Of a DNA stretch of 64,000 nt, positions 1 to 8,744 are shown piece by piece. The translations under genes were made by a program, and so were the position numbers. Source of the DNA: Sulfitobacter sabulilitoris. GTDB taxonomy: Bacteria > Pseudomonadota > Alphaproteobacteria > Rhodobacterales > Rhodobacteraceae. The notes beneath the pieces are model-generated. The model saw nothing but the letters and a program-made list of their open reading frames with translations, was not told the origin of the DNA and made no database searches. The stretch spans positions 24,043 to 88,042 of the forward strand of contig NZ_VANS01000007.1 of the NCBI RefSeq assembly GCF_005887615.1, given 5' to 3'. Position 1 is the first letter of the stretch; each line of letters opens with the position of its first letter.

Positions 1-1
1 C

Positions 2-1222
2 CAATCCGCGACAAGTCGCATGGTTTCCAATCTCGCCTTCATGCTCGCGGCGGAAGGGTACAAGGTTGCCGCGCTGAGCGGGCAGGGTCGGCGCGACGGT
101 GCGCCCGAATTGTCCCCCGTACGCGAGTGTATCCAGGGCGTGGACGTCGTTCGCGTGCCGTCCACCGGTTTCGATCGCAACCACCTGCTCGGACGACTTG
201 TCGACGATGTGCTGTTCCATGTCCTGACGGCGTTTCGGCTGGCCCTGATCACGCGGCGCGGGGACATTTGCGTCGTCTGCACCGATCCGCCTCTGCACAG
301 CGTGAGCGCGGCACCGGCGATTGCGCTCCGCGGGGGCAGAATGGTGAATTGGGTCATGGATCTCTTTCCGGAAGTCGCCATCGAACTTGGACTTGTCGGT
401 CGTCGCGGCATCGCAACGCGTGTCGCGCTGGCGCTTCGGGACGCATCCTTGCGCGCCGCAGCACTCATCGTCTGTCCGATCGGGGCCATGAAGGATCGGC
501 TTGCGGCGCAGGGCTGCGATCCCGCGCGCCTCGCCGTGGTGCGACACTGGTCGGACGAGAACGAAATCGCTCCCGTGGCGCGCGCCGACAATGCGCTTCG
601 CCGGGAATGGGGATTCGGCGATGAGCTGGTCGTCGGATATTCGGGCAATTTTGGCCGCGCCCACGACTTCACCACCCTGATCGATGCGGCGCAGGCGCTG
701 GCCACCGCGCGGGATATCAAGTTCCTCCTGATCGGCGATGGTGCGAGGCGTGCGAGCGTCGAAGCCGAAGTCGCGCGACGGAGCCTGGACAACGTCATCT
801 TCAAGCCCCTGCAACCACGCGATGTTCTGAGCCAGAGCATGTGCGCCGCGGACGTGCATGTCGTGTCCCTGTTGCCGAAGCTTGAATCCTGCATCGTGCC
901 GAGCAAGTTCTATGGCGTTCTGGCCGCCGGTCGCCCGACCCTGTTCATCGGCGACTGTCGTGGCGAGGTCGCGCGGGTCGCCGACACGGCGGAATGCGGC
1001 GCGAGCATCGAGATCGGCGATGCGCCGGGCCTCGTCGAGCAGATCCTCCTGCTGCGGGATGACGTCGCTCTCCGAGAGGGGATGGGCCACCGCGCGCGTC
1101 GGCTTTTCATGGCTGAATATCGCGGATGCAGGGGGTTGTCGGAATGGCGCTCCGTTATCGCGATGCTGACAGACGGCAGGGATGCGGCACCCGCGTCCTC
1201 GGGAGCGAGGCCGGTGTCATGA
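2..1222 (+). CDS. GT4-family glycosyltransferase (5'-truncated by window edge)
   Basis: The frame is open from base 2, so the true start lies outside the window; the ATG at 20 falls inside the conserved first helix of the N-terminal Rossmann domain and is unlikely to be the start. About 406 residues are visible. The C-terminal half has the GT-B signature: a GNFGRAHDFTTLIDA segment that opens the donor-binding domain, and near the end PSKFYGVLAAGRPTLF, typical of WcaI-like GT4 enzymes. It probably transfers a nucleotide-activated sugar onto a lipid-linked oligosaccharide at the cytoplasmic membrane. Its TGA overlaps the ATG of the next glycosyltransferase (ATGA), so the two are translationally coupled. 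Family assignment is firm; donor and acceptor sugars cannot be read from the sequence. Confidence 0.88.
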   Translation, partial: QSATSRMVSNLAFMLAAEGYKVAALSGQGRRDGAPELSPVRECIQGVDVVRVPSTGFDRNHLLGRLVDDVLFHVLTAFRLALITRRGDICVVCTDPPLHSVSAAPAIALRGGRMVNWVMDLFPEVAIELGLVGRRGIATRVALALRDASLRAAALIVCPIGAMKDRLAAQGCDPARLAVVRHWSDENEIAPVARADNALRREWGFGDELVVGYSGNFGRAHDFTTLIDAAQALATARDIKFLLIGDGARRASVEAEVARRSLDNVIFKPLQPRDVLSQSMCAADVHVVSLLPKLESCIVPSKFYGVLAAGRPTLFIGDCRGEVARVADTAECGASIEIGDAPGLVEQILLLRDDVALREGMGHRARRLFMAEYRGCRGLSEWRSVIAMLTDGRDAAPASSGARPVS

Positions 1223-2484
1223 GCGCGGATGTCATCGTCAGTCAACTCGGCGCGCGGATGCATTATGCCTTGCCGCGAATCCTCGCTTCGGCCGGCCGGC
1301 TGTCGCGGTTCTATACGGATATCTGTGCGACGGACGGATGGACATCGCAGATCGGCAAGCTTCCGTTCGGCAATGCCATTCCCGCGATCACCCGGCTCGC
1401 GGGGCGCATTCCCGAAGGTGTTCCGAAGGACCGGATCGTCACCTTTCCTTGGTTTGGCCTGCGTTCGGCGCTGATCCGACTGCGCAATCACGACGATGCC
1501 GCGGTCACCCGGCACGCTCTTTGGGCCGGGCGGCGGTTTTCGATGCTTGTCGCGCGCCGCGGGTACGCGGGGGCGTCTGGGCTCTACACTTTCGCGGGTG
1601 ACGGGCTCGAACAGATCGAAGCGGCGAAACATAAAGGGCTTTGGGTGGCGGTGGAGCAGATGAACGCCCCCCGAGAGGTGCTTGACGTCCTCGTCAATCG
1701 CGAGCAGGCGCGTTTCCCGGACTGGGTCGCGGGCATACCCGAATCCAGTAGATTCGCCGAAGCGTTCGCACAACGCGAGCGTGCCGAATGGGCGCTTGCG
1801 GATCTTATCGTGTGCCCGTCGGACTTCGTGCTCGAAAGCGTGCGTACCTGCGGTGGGCCGGTCGAAAAATGTGTCGTGGTTCCCTATGGTGTCGATCCTG
1901 GTGACGCACCGCCCGAGCGGGGGCCAAGAACAGGGCCGTTGCGGGTCCTGACGGCGGGTGCGATCGGTTTGCGGAAAGGATCACCCTACGTCCTTGAAGC
2001 AGCCGAGAAGATGCGCGGGACGGCGAGCTTTCGCCTTGTGGGACCCCGGGCTATTCCGAACGCGCAGCTTCGCAGGCTCGACAGCGTGGCCGAGGCACCG
2101 GGGGTCCTTCCGCGAAGCGCGATGCGCGCACAGTACGAATGGGCAGATGTCTTTCTCCTTCCATCCGTTTGCGAGGGGTCGGCGACCGTCGTCTACGAAG
2201 CGCTTGCGGCCGGCCTGCCGGCGGTCGTGACTTCGAGCACGGGCAGCGTCGTGCGCAACGGCGAGGAAGGGTTCGTGACGCCGCCTGGCGACACGGCCAC
2301 CATCATCGAGAAGCTGAACCTGCTCGCGTCGGATTCCGATCTTGTCAAGGCGATGAGCATACGGGCGCGACGCCGGGCACTGGAGTTCAGCGTCGAACGC
2401 TACGGCGATCGGCTCCTCGCGGCACTGCCGCCACCCCGGCGCAAGACATCGAGCCCCCGCGGTCCGGCGAATCCGGTCCGATGA
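1219..2484 (+). CDS. GT4-family glycosyltransferase
   Basis: Predicted 421 aa. The ATG at 1219 overlaps the upstream stop as ATGA and begins MSADVIVSQLGARMHYALPR; the frame is open further upstream but that part overlaps the preceding gene and looks like chance coding. GT-B fold signs are the GLRKGSPYVLEA donor-domain segment and an E-x7-E motif in CEGSATVVYEALAAGLP that binds the nucleotide-sugar phosphate. No signal peptide or membrane span is evident, consistent with a peripheral cytoplasmic enzyme. It sits in a row of three GT4 genes with ATGA overlaps on both sides, so all three probably build one repeat unit. Specificity is unknown. Confidence 0.88.
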   Translation: MSADVIVSQLGARMHYALPRILASAGRLSRFYTDICATDGWTSQIGKLPFGNAIPAITRLAGRIPEGVPKDRIVTFPWFGLRSALIRLRNHDDAAVTRHALWAGRRFSMLVARRGYAGASGLYTFAGDGLEQIEAAKHKGLWVAVEQMNAPREVLDVLVNREQARFPDWVAGIPESSRFAEAFAQRERAEWALADLIVCPSDFVLESVRTCGGPVEKCVVVPYGVDPGDAPPERGPRTGPLRVLTAGAIGLRKGSPYVLEAAEKMRGTASFRLVGPRAIPNAQLRRLDSVAEAPGVLPRSAMRAQYEWADVFLLPSVCEGSATVVYEALAAGLPAVVTSSTGSVVRNGEEGFVTPPGDTATIIEKLNLLASDSDLVKAMSIRARRRALEFSVERYGDRLLAALPPPRRKTSSPRGPANPVR

Positions 2485-3674
2485 AGGTTCTTCACGTCAT
2501 TGAGTCGATCGATCCCAGCCAAGGCGGTCCCCAATGCAGCATCCTGCATCATGCGGCTGCGCAGGGTATGCTGGACGCGGATGTCGGGATCGCAAGCTAC
2601 ATGGACGATGCGGCCAAGGCCCACGTGGCCGAAGAACTTGACGGGACCCCGGCTCATGCACGTTTTTCCCTTCACCCCTTGCCGCGGGAAAGCGCTGTCG
2701 GAAGACCGTTCGCGCTTGCCGCCGCCCGGGCGCTCGGTCCGCTGATCGCGCATGCGGATTTCGTGCATCTGCACGGTGTCTGGGAACCTGTCCTGCTCCA
2801 GGCTGCACGGATCGCCCGCCGCCTCGGCAAGCCCTATTGCCTGACGGCGCACGGCATGCTCGATCCGTGGAGCCTCAGTCAGAAGCGCCTGAAGAAGCGG
2901 ATCGCCCTCTTCGCGACCCACCGGCGGATGTTGCATGGCGCCTGCTTTCTGCACATGCTGAACAGCGACGAACGCGCCCTGATTGCGCCGCTTGGCTTGA
3001 ACTCGTCGATGGTGACGATTGCGAACGGCGTAAACCTCGGAGATATCATCGCGCGCGCGGTTCCCGGGCGGTTCAGGGCGTCGTTCCCGGCCCTTGGCGA
3101 TCGTTCCTTTGTCCTGTTCTTGTCCCGTCTCCATCGCAAGAAGGGCTTGGATGTTCTGGCTTCGGCCTTCGCCGAGGTCACCAAGAACCGCCCGGATGTG
3201 GATCTGGTCGTGATCGGGCCCGACGGTGGAGCAGAGCAGGACTTTCGCGCCCGGATCGCGGCTTCGGGGCTCGGCTCCAGGGTTCATCTGCTGGGACCGG
3301 TGTTCGGCGCAAGGAAGTTTGAGGCGATGGCGGATTGTGCCTGTTTCTGCCTTCCCAGCCGTCAGGAGGGGTTCAGTGTCGCGATCATCGAGGCGCTTGC
3401 CTGCGGCGCTCCGGCCCTCATCTCGGAGGGCTGCCATTTTCCGCAGGTCGGAGCTGCCCGCGCCGGGCGCGTCCTGCCGCTTGACGCGGACGCCTTTGCC
3501 AACGCGATGGGAGAGGTCCTCGACGATCCGGAGGCGGCGGCGGCAATGGGTGCCGCGGGGCGCCAACTGGTCCACGAGCGCTACACCTGGCCCGCGATTG
3601 CAGCCATGATGCTACGCGCGTACAGCGAGGCCACGGTCGCGAAACGGGCCTCGGCGCTGCGGGCGGCGCTGTGA
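2481..3674 (+). CDS. GT4-family glycosyltransferase
   Basis: Predicted 397 aa, starting at the ATG at 2481 that overlaps the previous stop (ATGA). The N-terminus MKVLHVIESIDPSQGGPQ is the usual GT4 first strand and Gly-rich loop. The donor domain carries LSRLHRKKGLDVLASAF and the E-x7-E motif in EGFSVAIIEALACGAP. It is the last gene of the + strand glycosyltransferase trio. Its TGA (3672-3674) lies directly against the stop codon of the convergent acetyltransferase, giving the hexamer TGATCA with no room for a terminator between them. It probably adds a sugar to the same surface glycan as its neighbours; the linkage is unknown. Confidence 0.9.
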   Translation: MKVLHVIESIDPSQGGPQCSILHHAAAQGMLDADVGIASYMDDAAKAHVAEELDGTPAHARFSLHPLPRESAVGRPFALAAARALGPLIAHADFVHLHGVWEPVLLQAARIARRLGKPYCLTAHGMLDPWSLSQKRLKKRIALFATHRRMLHGACFLHMLNSDERALIAPLGLNSSMVTIANGVNLGDIIARAVPGRFRASFPALGDRSFVLFLSRLHRKKGLDVLASAFAEVTKNRPDVDLVVIGPDGGAEQDFRARIAASGLGSRVHLLGPVFGARKFEAMADCACFCLPSRQEGFSVAIIEALACGAPALISEGCHFPQVGAARAGRVLPLDADAFANAMGEVLDDPEAAAAMGAAGRQLVHERYTWPAIAAMMLRAYSEATVAKRASALRAAL

Positions 3675-4250
3675 TCAGGCGATCCCACGCTTTCTGATCG
3701 CCCGCGCCGGATTGCCGCCATAAATCGTCCAGGGATCAAGCTTCGTGACAGCGACGCCGCGCGCGCCAAGCACGGCACCCGCGCCGACGCTCACTCCCGG
3801 CCCAACATATGCTTCCGCCGCGATCCAAGCCCCTTCGCCGATCGTGATCGGGTTTGGCCGAAGCGGGAACTCCGGGTCATCGACGTCGTGGCCGGCAGCG
3901 CACAAATGGGCTCGCTGGGATACGATCGCCCCGTCACCCAGTGAGACCGGAGCGACATTGTAGCAGATGACGTCGGGCCCGATCGAGGCATGCGCCCCCA
4001 TGGACAGATGCCCGGGCCACCAGATCCGCGCGCCTCCGCGAACCATGGCGGTGGGATGAATCCGCGCGCCGAACGCCGTCAGCACCAACCGACGGAACGG
4101 CATCCAGGGCGGCGGCGTCCATGCGGCCAATATTGCCCAGGTCACGCGCCATATCACCCGCTTGAGGCGGTGGCTGAACGCGAATGTCGGGCCACCGTTT
4201 ATCGGCAACGGCGCTTCGATGTCTTTCGCTTGAGCGAAGCGGGAGTCCAT
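3675..4250 (-). CDS. WcaF-like left-handed beta-helix acetyltransferase
   Basis: Predicted 191 aa, start MDSRFAQAKD. The start codon shares one base with the stop of the upstream polymerase gene (TGATG), which fixes the start and indicates coupling. The C-terminal two thirds is hexapeptide-repeat sequence (for example GARIHPTAMVRGGARIWWPG and VGPGVSVGAGAVLGARGVAV) with the DPWTIYGGNPARAIRKR end seen in WcaF/maltose O-acetyltransferase relatives. This family uses acetyl-CoA to O-acetylate a sugar. As last gene of the - strand polysaccharide operon it probably decorates the glycan. Acyl donor and target sugar are inferred from family only. Confidence 0.85.
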   Translation of the reverse strand: MDSRFAQAKDIEAPLPINGGPTFAFSHRLKRVIWRVTWAILAAWTPPPWMPFRRLVLTAFGARIHPTAMVRGGARIWWPGHLSMGAHASIGPDVICYNVAPVSLGDGAIVSQRAHLCAAGHDVDDPEFPLRPNPITIGEGAWIAAEAYVGPGVSVGAGAVLGARGVAVTKLDPWTIYGGNPARAIRKRGIA

Positions 4251-5545
4251 CACGGTTCCTTTCGCATTTCCGCTCCTGGCAGCAGGGTCGCGCGACGGGC
4301 CGTCGTGGCGAACGTCGTCAGGGTCGGTCGAATCCGGGCATAGGCGAACACCGGAATGCAGAAGAATATCATGTGGGTCCATGCAGACATCACCCAGTCG
4401 GTCGTATGCGAAAATGCGTGCATGGCGGGAACCGCGCTCAGCATATAAAGAAACTGGCCAAGCACCTGGCCCTCGATCGCAGAGTTCCAAAGCCGCCTCA
4501 GGACATAAGCGAGAAGAAAGAACTTCGCGGCCCCCAGATACCAGAATGACCGGAACGCATCGACCATCCCGGTCATCGTCGTTCCGGTAAGCGGATTGAA
4601 ATCCCGCGGATCTTTCGGCGTCTTGAACATCAGCGCCTCCTTGAAGGCGGCACCGGTAAGGCCGGTCGGCACGTAGTTGCGGATCACCTGATTCCAGTGG
4701 AATGCGCCATAGTCGAATTGGGCGGTCCGGTCCGTGTCGCTGATCAGCACGATCGCATTTCGCATTTCCGGCCCGCCCTTCTTCAGCAAATCGACCAAAT
4801 TTCCTCCGGGATCGATCTCTGCGATCTCGCTCCATACGAACGAGCTGTGTTCGCGGGTTACCTGTCTGTAATCGGACATGCTGGTGGACCCGATTATCGC
4901 AGCCACGAAACCCAGCACGAGAAAACCGCGCGGAATCGTCCATCCGCGCGTGAACCAGAAGGCGAGCGCGAAGATCAGCAGGAGTTCGGCGGCCTCTGCA
5001 CGTTTTCCGGTCACTACGATCCTGTCGAAGTAAAAGGCAAGATCGAACAGGATAACCAGGAGCATCCACTGGCAGGGACGCCGCGCGTAACACAGGCAGG
5101 CAATGGCGAGGCTATAGGTCAGAAGGCGGCCGAAAAAGAGATAGACCACCGGCGCACCTGAGATTTGCACGCCGACGATCTGATCGCCCGGAAGCTGTGA
5201 AAGCGCGTAATAGAAATACGATCCGACGATCGCGAAAGCAGTCGCAACGATGTTCAAGCGTCGCTCGCTGAATTGCACGCGCAGAACGGCGACTGGCGCA
5301 CTGGTCGCCCGCCAACCCAGCATTGCACAGGCGAGGCAAAGGCACGTCATCAGAACCGTTTTTTTGTAGCCACCCTGCGGCAGGAACGGCGCATTCATGA
5401 GGCTCGGCAGCTGAGGCAGCACGAAAGACAGGACAATCAGACCGGCAAGAAAGGGAAAGGTGTAGGCTTTCTGCGGCTTGACGACCCCCCAAAGCAAACA
5501 GCCCGCGGTCATGGCAAAAAGAACGGCTGTCAGGACCTCGTTCAT
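4250..5545 (-). CDS. Wzy-like O-antigen/exopolysaccharide polymerase
   Basis: Predicted 431 aa integral membrane protein with roughly ten hydrophobic segments, starting with one at residues 4-20. There is a large polar loop before the last spans (around RQVTREHSSFVWSEIAE to the PTGLTGAAF region), the layout expected of Wzy-type polymerases, which keep their catalytic arginines in periplasmic loops. No strongly conserved motif is visible, as is normal for this fast-evolving family. It lies 16 bp after the GT2 gene and shares a base with the acetyltransferase start. Its role as the block polymerase for this locus is inferred from topology and position; a flippase or unrelated membrane protein cannot be excluded. 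Confidence 0.6.
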   Translation of the reverse strand: MNEVLTAVLFAMTAGCLLWGVVKPQKAYTFPFLAGLIVLSFVLPQLPSLMNAPFLPQGGYKKTVLMTCLCLACAMLGWRATSAPVAVLRVQFSERRLNIVATAFAIVGSYFYYALSQLPGDQIVGVQISGAPVVYLFFGRLLTYSLAIACLCYARRPCQWMLLVILFDLAFYFDRIVVTGKRAEAAELLLIFALAFWFTRGWTIPRGFLVLGFVAAIIGSTSMSDYRQVTREHSSFVWSEIAEIDPGGNLVDLLKKGGPEMRNAIVLISDTDRTAQFDYGAFHWNQVIRNYVPTGLTGAAFKEALMFKTPKDPRDFNPLTGTTMTGMVDAFRSFWYLGAAKFFLLAYVLRRLWNSAIEGQVLGQFLYMLSAVPAMHAFSHTTDWVMSAWTHMIFFCIPVFAYARIRPTLTTFATTARRATLLPGAEMRKEP

Positions 5546-5561
5546 TCGGTTGCGTCGCCGA

Positions 5562-6395
5562 TCATATCGGCAACCCTTCGTCCCGCCGACGGCGCTCCTC
5601 CGTCTTGATTTCGATCATCAGTTCGTAACTTGCGATCATCCGGCAATAGGTATAGCCGGCCCAACCGTCGAGGAACCCACCGCGCAACAGATACATGTAC
5701 ACAAAGCGCAAGGTCGGGCGAAACGGCAGACGTGCGGCAATCGCCTTGATGCTGGCACGCCGGTCCGCCGGATCGCCGGAGACCAGGCCCTCCCATGCGA
5801 TACGCGGGTGGTTTCCTTGCGAAAGAGCCAGCGACGCTTCGACTGAGGAATAGCGATTGTGCTTGTCGTACCAGGCGCTTAGCCCCTTGTTGAAGCTATA
5901 GTGGATGAAATGCGACTTCAGGCGTCCGGTGGGGTGATCACTGACACAGCGGGAATGGACCTTGCGTTCAAATCGCACCAATTCGGGCCGGACCATGCGC
6001 GTGATCCATGTCGGATAAAGGGAACTGCGCCTTATCCAGCGGCCCATGAACATATTCTTGTAGCGCGCCTGAAAAATCGCCTCCCGGCGCGTCGGGTCCG
6101 CGCTGATCGCCAGCATTTCCTCACGCAGATCGTCTGGAGTGACCTCGTCCGCATCGGGCGTGTAGACCCAATTATGCCGAAACTCGATCTGCGTAAGACC
6201 GAACATCCGCTGTTCCAGTTCACTTTCATACGCGTGTTGGACGACGCGCGCTCCGGCGGCGCGGGCGATCTCGACGGTGCGGTCGGTGCTGCAGGAATCC
6301 AGCACCACGATATCATCGCACCACTTGAGGGAGTCGAGACACCGGCCCAGGTTCTCTTCCTCGTTCAGCGTCATGATCAACGTCGAGATGCTCAC
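5562..6395 (-). CDS. GT2-family glycosyltransferase
   Basis: Predicted 277 aa with a GTG start whose GTGA overlaps the stop of the upstream transferase gene. The GT-A fold is clear: ISTLIMTLNEEENLGRCLDS at the N-terminus, VLDSCSTDRTVEIARAAGA, then the metal-binding DxD in YTPDADEVTP. The middle (ARYKNMFMGRWIRRSS) and the later HYSFNKGLSAWYDKHNRYS resemble the WaaE/KdtX-like branch of GT2, which act on lipid-anchored cores. It sits second in the - strand operon after the initiating phosphotransferase, as expected for an enzyme adding the second sugar. Exact sugar unknown. Confidence 0.88.
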   Translation of the reverse strand: MSISTLIMTLNEEENLGRCLDSLKWCDDIVVLDSCSTDRTVEIARAAGARVVQHAYESELEQRMFGLTQIEFRHNWVYTPDADEVTPDDLREEMLAISADPTRREAIFQARYKNMFMGRWIRRSSLYPTWITRMVRPELVRFERKVHSRCVSDHPTGRLKSHFIHYSFNKGLSAWYDKHNRYSSVEASLALSQGNHPRIAWEGLVSGDPADRRASIKAIAARLPFRPTLRFVYMYLLRGGFLDGWAGYTYCRMIASYELMIEIKTEERRRRDEGLPI

Positions 6396-7522
6396 GGCCA
6401 GTTCCCCCGAACGATCATCCGGCTTTCTTTGCGCAGAACGGGGGGCGCGCCCAGTTTCCGCGACGCGTTGACCTGCGCAAGATGGTCCGAAAGGCGCGAG
6501 CGGGTGTCAGTCCGGGCGGCGAGGACGATCAGGCTGTGTGCCCCGATCGGGACCAGAAGGGCCAGCGCCATGACAGTCGCGGAAGCGCCGTACAAGACGC
6601 CGAGGAACCCGACGGCGCCACACAGGCCCGCCGCAGCTGTGATCAACGCGGTTGTCAGCGCGGGCGAGAATCCGAAGTCCAGCAGAAGATGGTGAAGGTG
6701 CCACCTGTCTCCCGAGAAAGGGCTCCTGCTCGCCATTATTCGGCGCACGATCAGGCTGCCCATATCGATCAGCGGCACCGCGACAAGCCAGATCAGGGCA
6801 GGCAGATGCGCCCCCTCCGGCCGCGAGGCGATGGCTAGGATCAGGACGGCAAGCGTTGCGCCAAGCGCTGTGCTGCCGGCATCCCCAAGAAAGACCACCG
6901 CGCGGCTCCGCCAGGGGTGGCGAAGATTGAACACCAAAAACCCCGCGGTCGCCGCCATCGCGATCATCGCATCCGAGGCCACGCCGAAGTCGCCGGTGAC
7001 ATGCGCGATTGCTGCCAGCCAGAACAGCCCCGCCAGCGTCACGGCGCCAGCCAGGCCGTCGACGCCGTCGATGAGATTGAGGCTGTTGACCAGTCCGACC
7101 GTGAAAAACAGGCTGATTGCCGCACCGCAGACCAAAAGAAACACGCCGGCGCCGATGGAGAATTCACCCAGGTTCGGGACTGCGTATCGGGTCGACAACA
7201 ACAACATCGCAGCCGCTAGGAACTGCGCGGCGAGCCGGATCCGAGGACTGAGGCAGTGCCGGTCGTCCAGCGCGCCAAGGCTGGCGATGAGCGCCACCCA
7301 GATGCAGGCGATTGCCGGAGAAGAGATCACGCCCAAGGCGACGGCGACGGCCAGCGCCGCCGCGATCGCCAACCCGCCGCAACTGGGCGTCGCCTCTGCA
7401 TGAAATTTGATGGCCCCCGGCGCGTCGATGAATCCAAAGCGCGGTGCAAGCGGCCGAAGAATCTGAACCGCGACCAGTGTTACAAAAAACACGAGCAGAA
7501 GATCGAATGGCTGCACGTTCAT
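6392..7522 (-). CDS. Polyprenyl-phosphate sugar-1-phosphate transferase (WecA/MraY superfamily)
   Basis: Predicted 376 aa, multi-spanning membrane enzyme that starts a lipid-linked glycan by moving a sugar-1-phosphate (often GlcNAc-1-P) from UDP-sugar to undecaprenyl phosphate. Family motifs present: KFHAEATPSCGGLAI near residue 45, SLNLIDGVDGLAGAV (catalytic Asp pair), FLGDAGS, and the HLHHLLLDFGFS His motif. The ATG at 7522 is chosen because GGAGG sits about 6 nt upstream; the frame stays open 11 codons further but without a Shine-Dalgarno. It is first in the - strand operon, followed by GT2, polymerase and acetyltransferase, so it probably primes synthesis for the whole locus. Confidence 0.9.
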   Translation of the reverse strand: MNVQPFDLLLVFFVTLVAVQILRPLAPRFGFIDAPGAIKFHAEATPSCGGLAIAAALAVAVALGVISSPAIACIWVALIASLGALDDRHCLSPRIRLAAQFLAAAMLLLSTRYAVPNLGEFSIGAGVFLLVCGAAISLFFTVGLVNSLNLIDGVDGLAGAVTLAGLFWLAAIAHVTGDFGVASDAMIAMAATAGFLVFNLRHPWRSRAVVFLGDAGSTALGATLAVLILAIASRPEGAHLPALIWLVAVPLIDMGSLIVRRIMASRSPFSGDRWHLHHLLLDFGFSPALTTALITAAAGLCGAVGFLGVLYGASATVMALALLVPIGAHSLIVLAARTDTRSRLSDHLAQVNASRKLGAPPVLRKESRMIVRGNWP

Positions 7523-7897
7523 GATACCCCTCCGACTTGGAACAGATGCTGACAAGGTCCTGCGCAGCCGCGCTTCGCCTCAAAGCACTGGTGTCGAAAT
7601 TGTCCGTTCCGACAGGTCGATGCTGATGCCGCATCGTGAAGAACCGGGCCTATCAATTCGTTTGATCGCGTCGATGGGAGGGCCGCAGGCATCCGCCTTG
7701 CGCACGCGGGGTCATCCAAAAGGCCATCGCGAATACCAAAAAGGTAGATTGCGCATCCCATGCGTCACCAAACATGCAACTCCCGTCCGGCCTGATCGGG
7801 CAAGGCGGTGAGCGGTGCCGTCATTTGTGGACGACGCCTTTTTTGCCAGGGTAGATTTGAGCTGCAATTGATCGTCGCAGGTTGCAGTCATTTGTCC
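7523..7897. other. Intergenic region between polysaccharide operon and IS6 element
   Basis: A 375-bp gap that should contain the promoter of the - strand polysaccharide operon, but no convincing -35/-10 pair was recognised. A weak hairpin followed by a T6 run (around 7820-7848, + strand) resembles a poor terminator with no gene in front of it. Nothing else was recognised. Confidence 0.4.
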
Positions 7898-8717
7898 GGG
7901 CTTTGTCAGACGGGTTTGAGTTGAGGCGGGCAGGGTGGTTTCGTGGCCTTTGCAGATGACGAAAACAGACCCTTTCAAGGGCTGTCACAGTAGCCCCGAG
8001 GTCATCCGACCGGCGGTCATGGTGCATGTTCGATCTCCGTTTTCGCACCGCAACGTCGAGGACCTGCCGCACGAGCGCGGCACCGACATCAGGCACGAAA
8101 CCGAGTGCTTTTGGTGGAACAGATTCGGACCGATGTTCGCGGCAGAGATCCGCAGAAACATTGTCAGTCGGATGTGTGCATACTCGAACTGGCAAAGGCG
8201 CCTGGACGAGGTTTTTCGTGAGGATCAACGGCGCGCGACGCTTTCTGTGGCGGGCCGTGAGTCACGAGGGAGAGGTGCTGGCGTCCTTCGCCACAAAGCG
8301 ACGGGATCGCATAGCAGCATTGAAATTCCTCAAGAATTCAATGAAGCGATACGGCAATCCGGACGTAATCGTGACCGACAAGCTCCGCTCCTATGGTGCC
8401 GCGATGAAGGTCATCGGCAATTCTGACCGCCAGGAAACGGGATGCTGGACAAATAATCGCGCGGAGAATTCGCACCTGCCGTTTCGGCGACGGGAACGGG
8501 CCATGCCGCGGTTCCGGAGCATGCGAAGTTTACACAAATGCGCCGCCGTTCATACCTCCGTCCGCACCCATTTCAATCAGGAGCGCGCTTTCTACAGCAG
8601 AGACAATTTCAAGCTCAACCGCACCGCCGCCCTTGCCGAGTGGCGCCAGCTTTGTTCGGCATAGGTTCAGGCATCTGCCGGTGAACTGAGACTGGTTCGC
8701 ATTGGTCTGACAGCACC
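7898..8717 (+). mobile_element. Decayed IS6-family insertion sequence
   Basis: An 820-bp unit matching the usual IS6-family length. The ends carry short imperfect inverted repeats: the left end around 7899-7911 and the right end around 8705-8717 share the core TGTCAGAC in opposite orientation. The flanking 8-mers (7890-7897 and 8718-8725) are not identical, so no target duplication remains. It contains one transposase reading frame broken by a frameshift. It lies 27 bp beyond the stop codon of the giant sensor gene and next to the polysaccharide operon, so it may mark an old rearrangement boundary. Confidence 0.75.
7956..8664 (+). pseudogene. IS6-family DDE transposase, frameshifted
   Basis: The N-terminal part reads from ATG 7956 (MTKTDPFKG, then HTH-like sequence and RRLDEVF with the first catalytic Asp). 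The remainder reads in the next frame (VRINGARRFLWRAVSHEGEV, second Asp in VTDKLRSYGAA, catalytic Glu in NNRAENSHLPFRRRERAM, ending WRQLCSA). The switch occurs at a run of five T at 8212-8216, where removing one T restores GAG-GTT-TTC-GTG in line with the family consensus. Rejoined length would be about 235 aa, the family norm. Several otherwise conserved N-terminal positions are also altered, which argues for decay. IS6 elements are not known for programmed frameshifting. Confidence 0.82.
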
Positions 8718-8744
8718 CTATCCAGAATTGCCGAGAGTGGTCTT

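Noticed and set aside
8209..8222. Programmed frameshift in the IS6 transposase.
   Set aside because: IS6 transposases are normally single-frame; a T insertion with other decayed positions explains it better.
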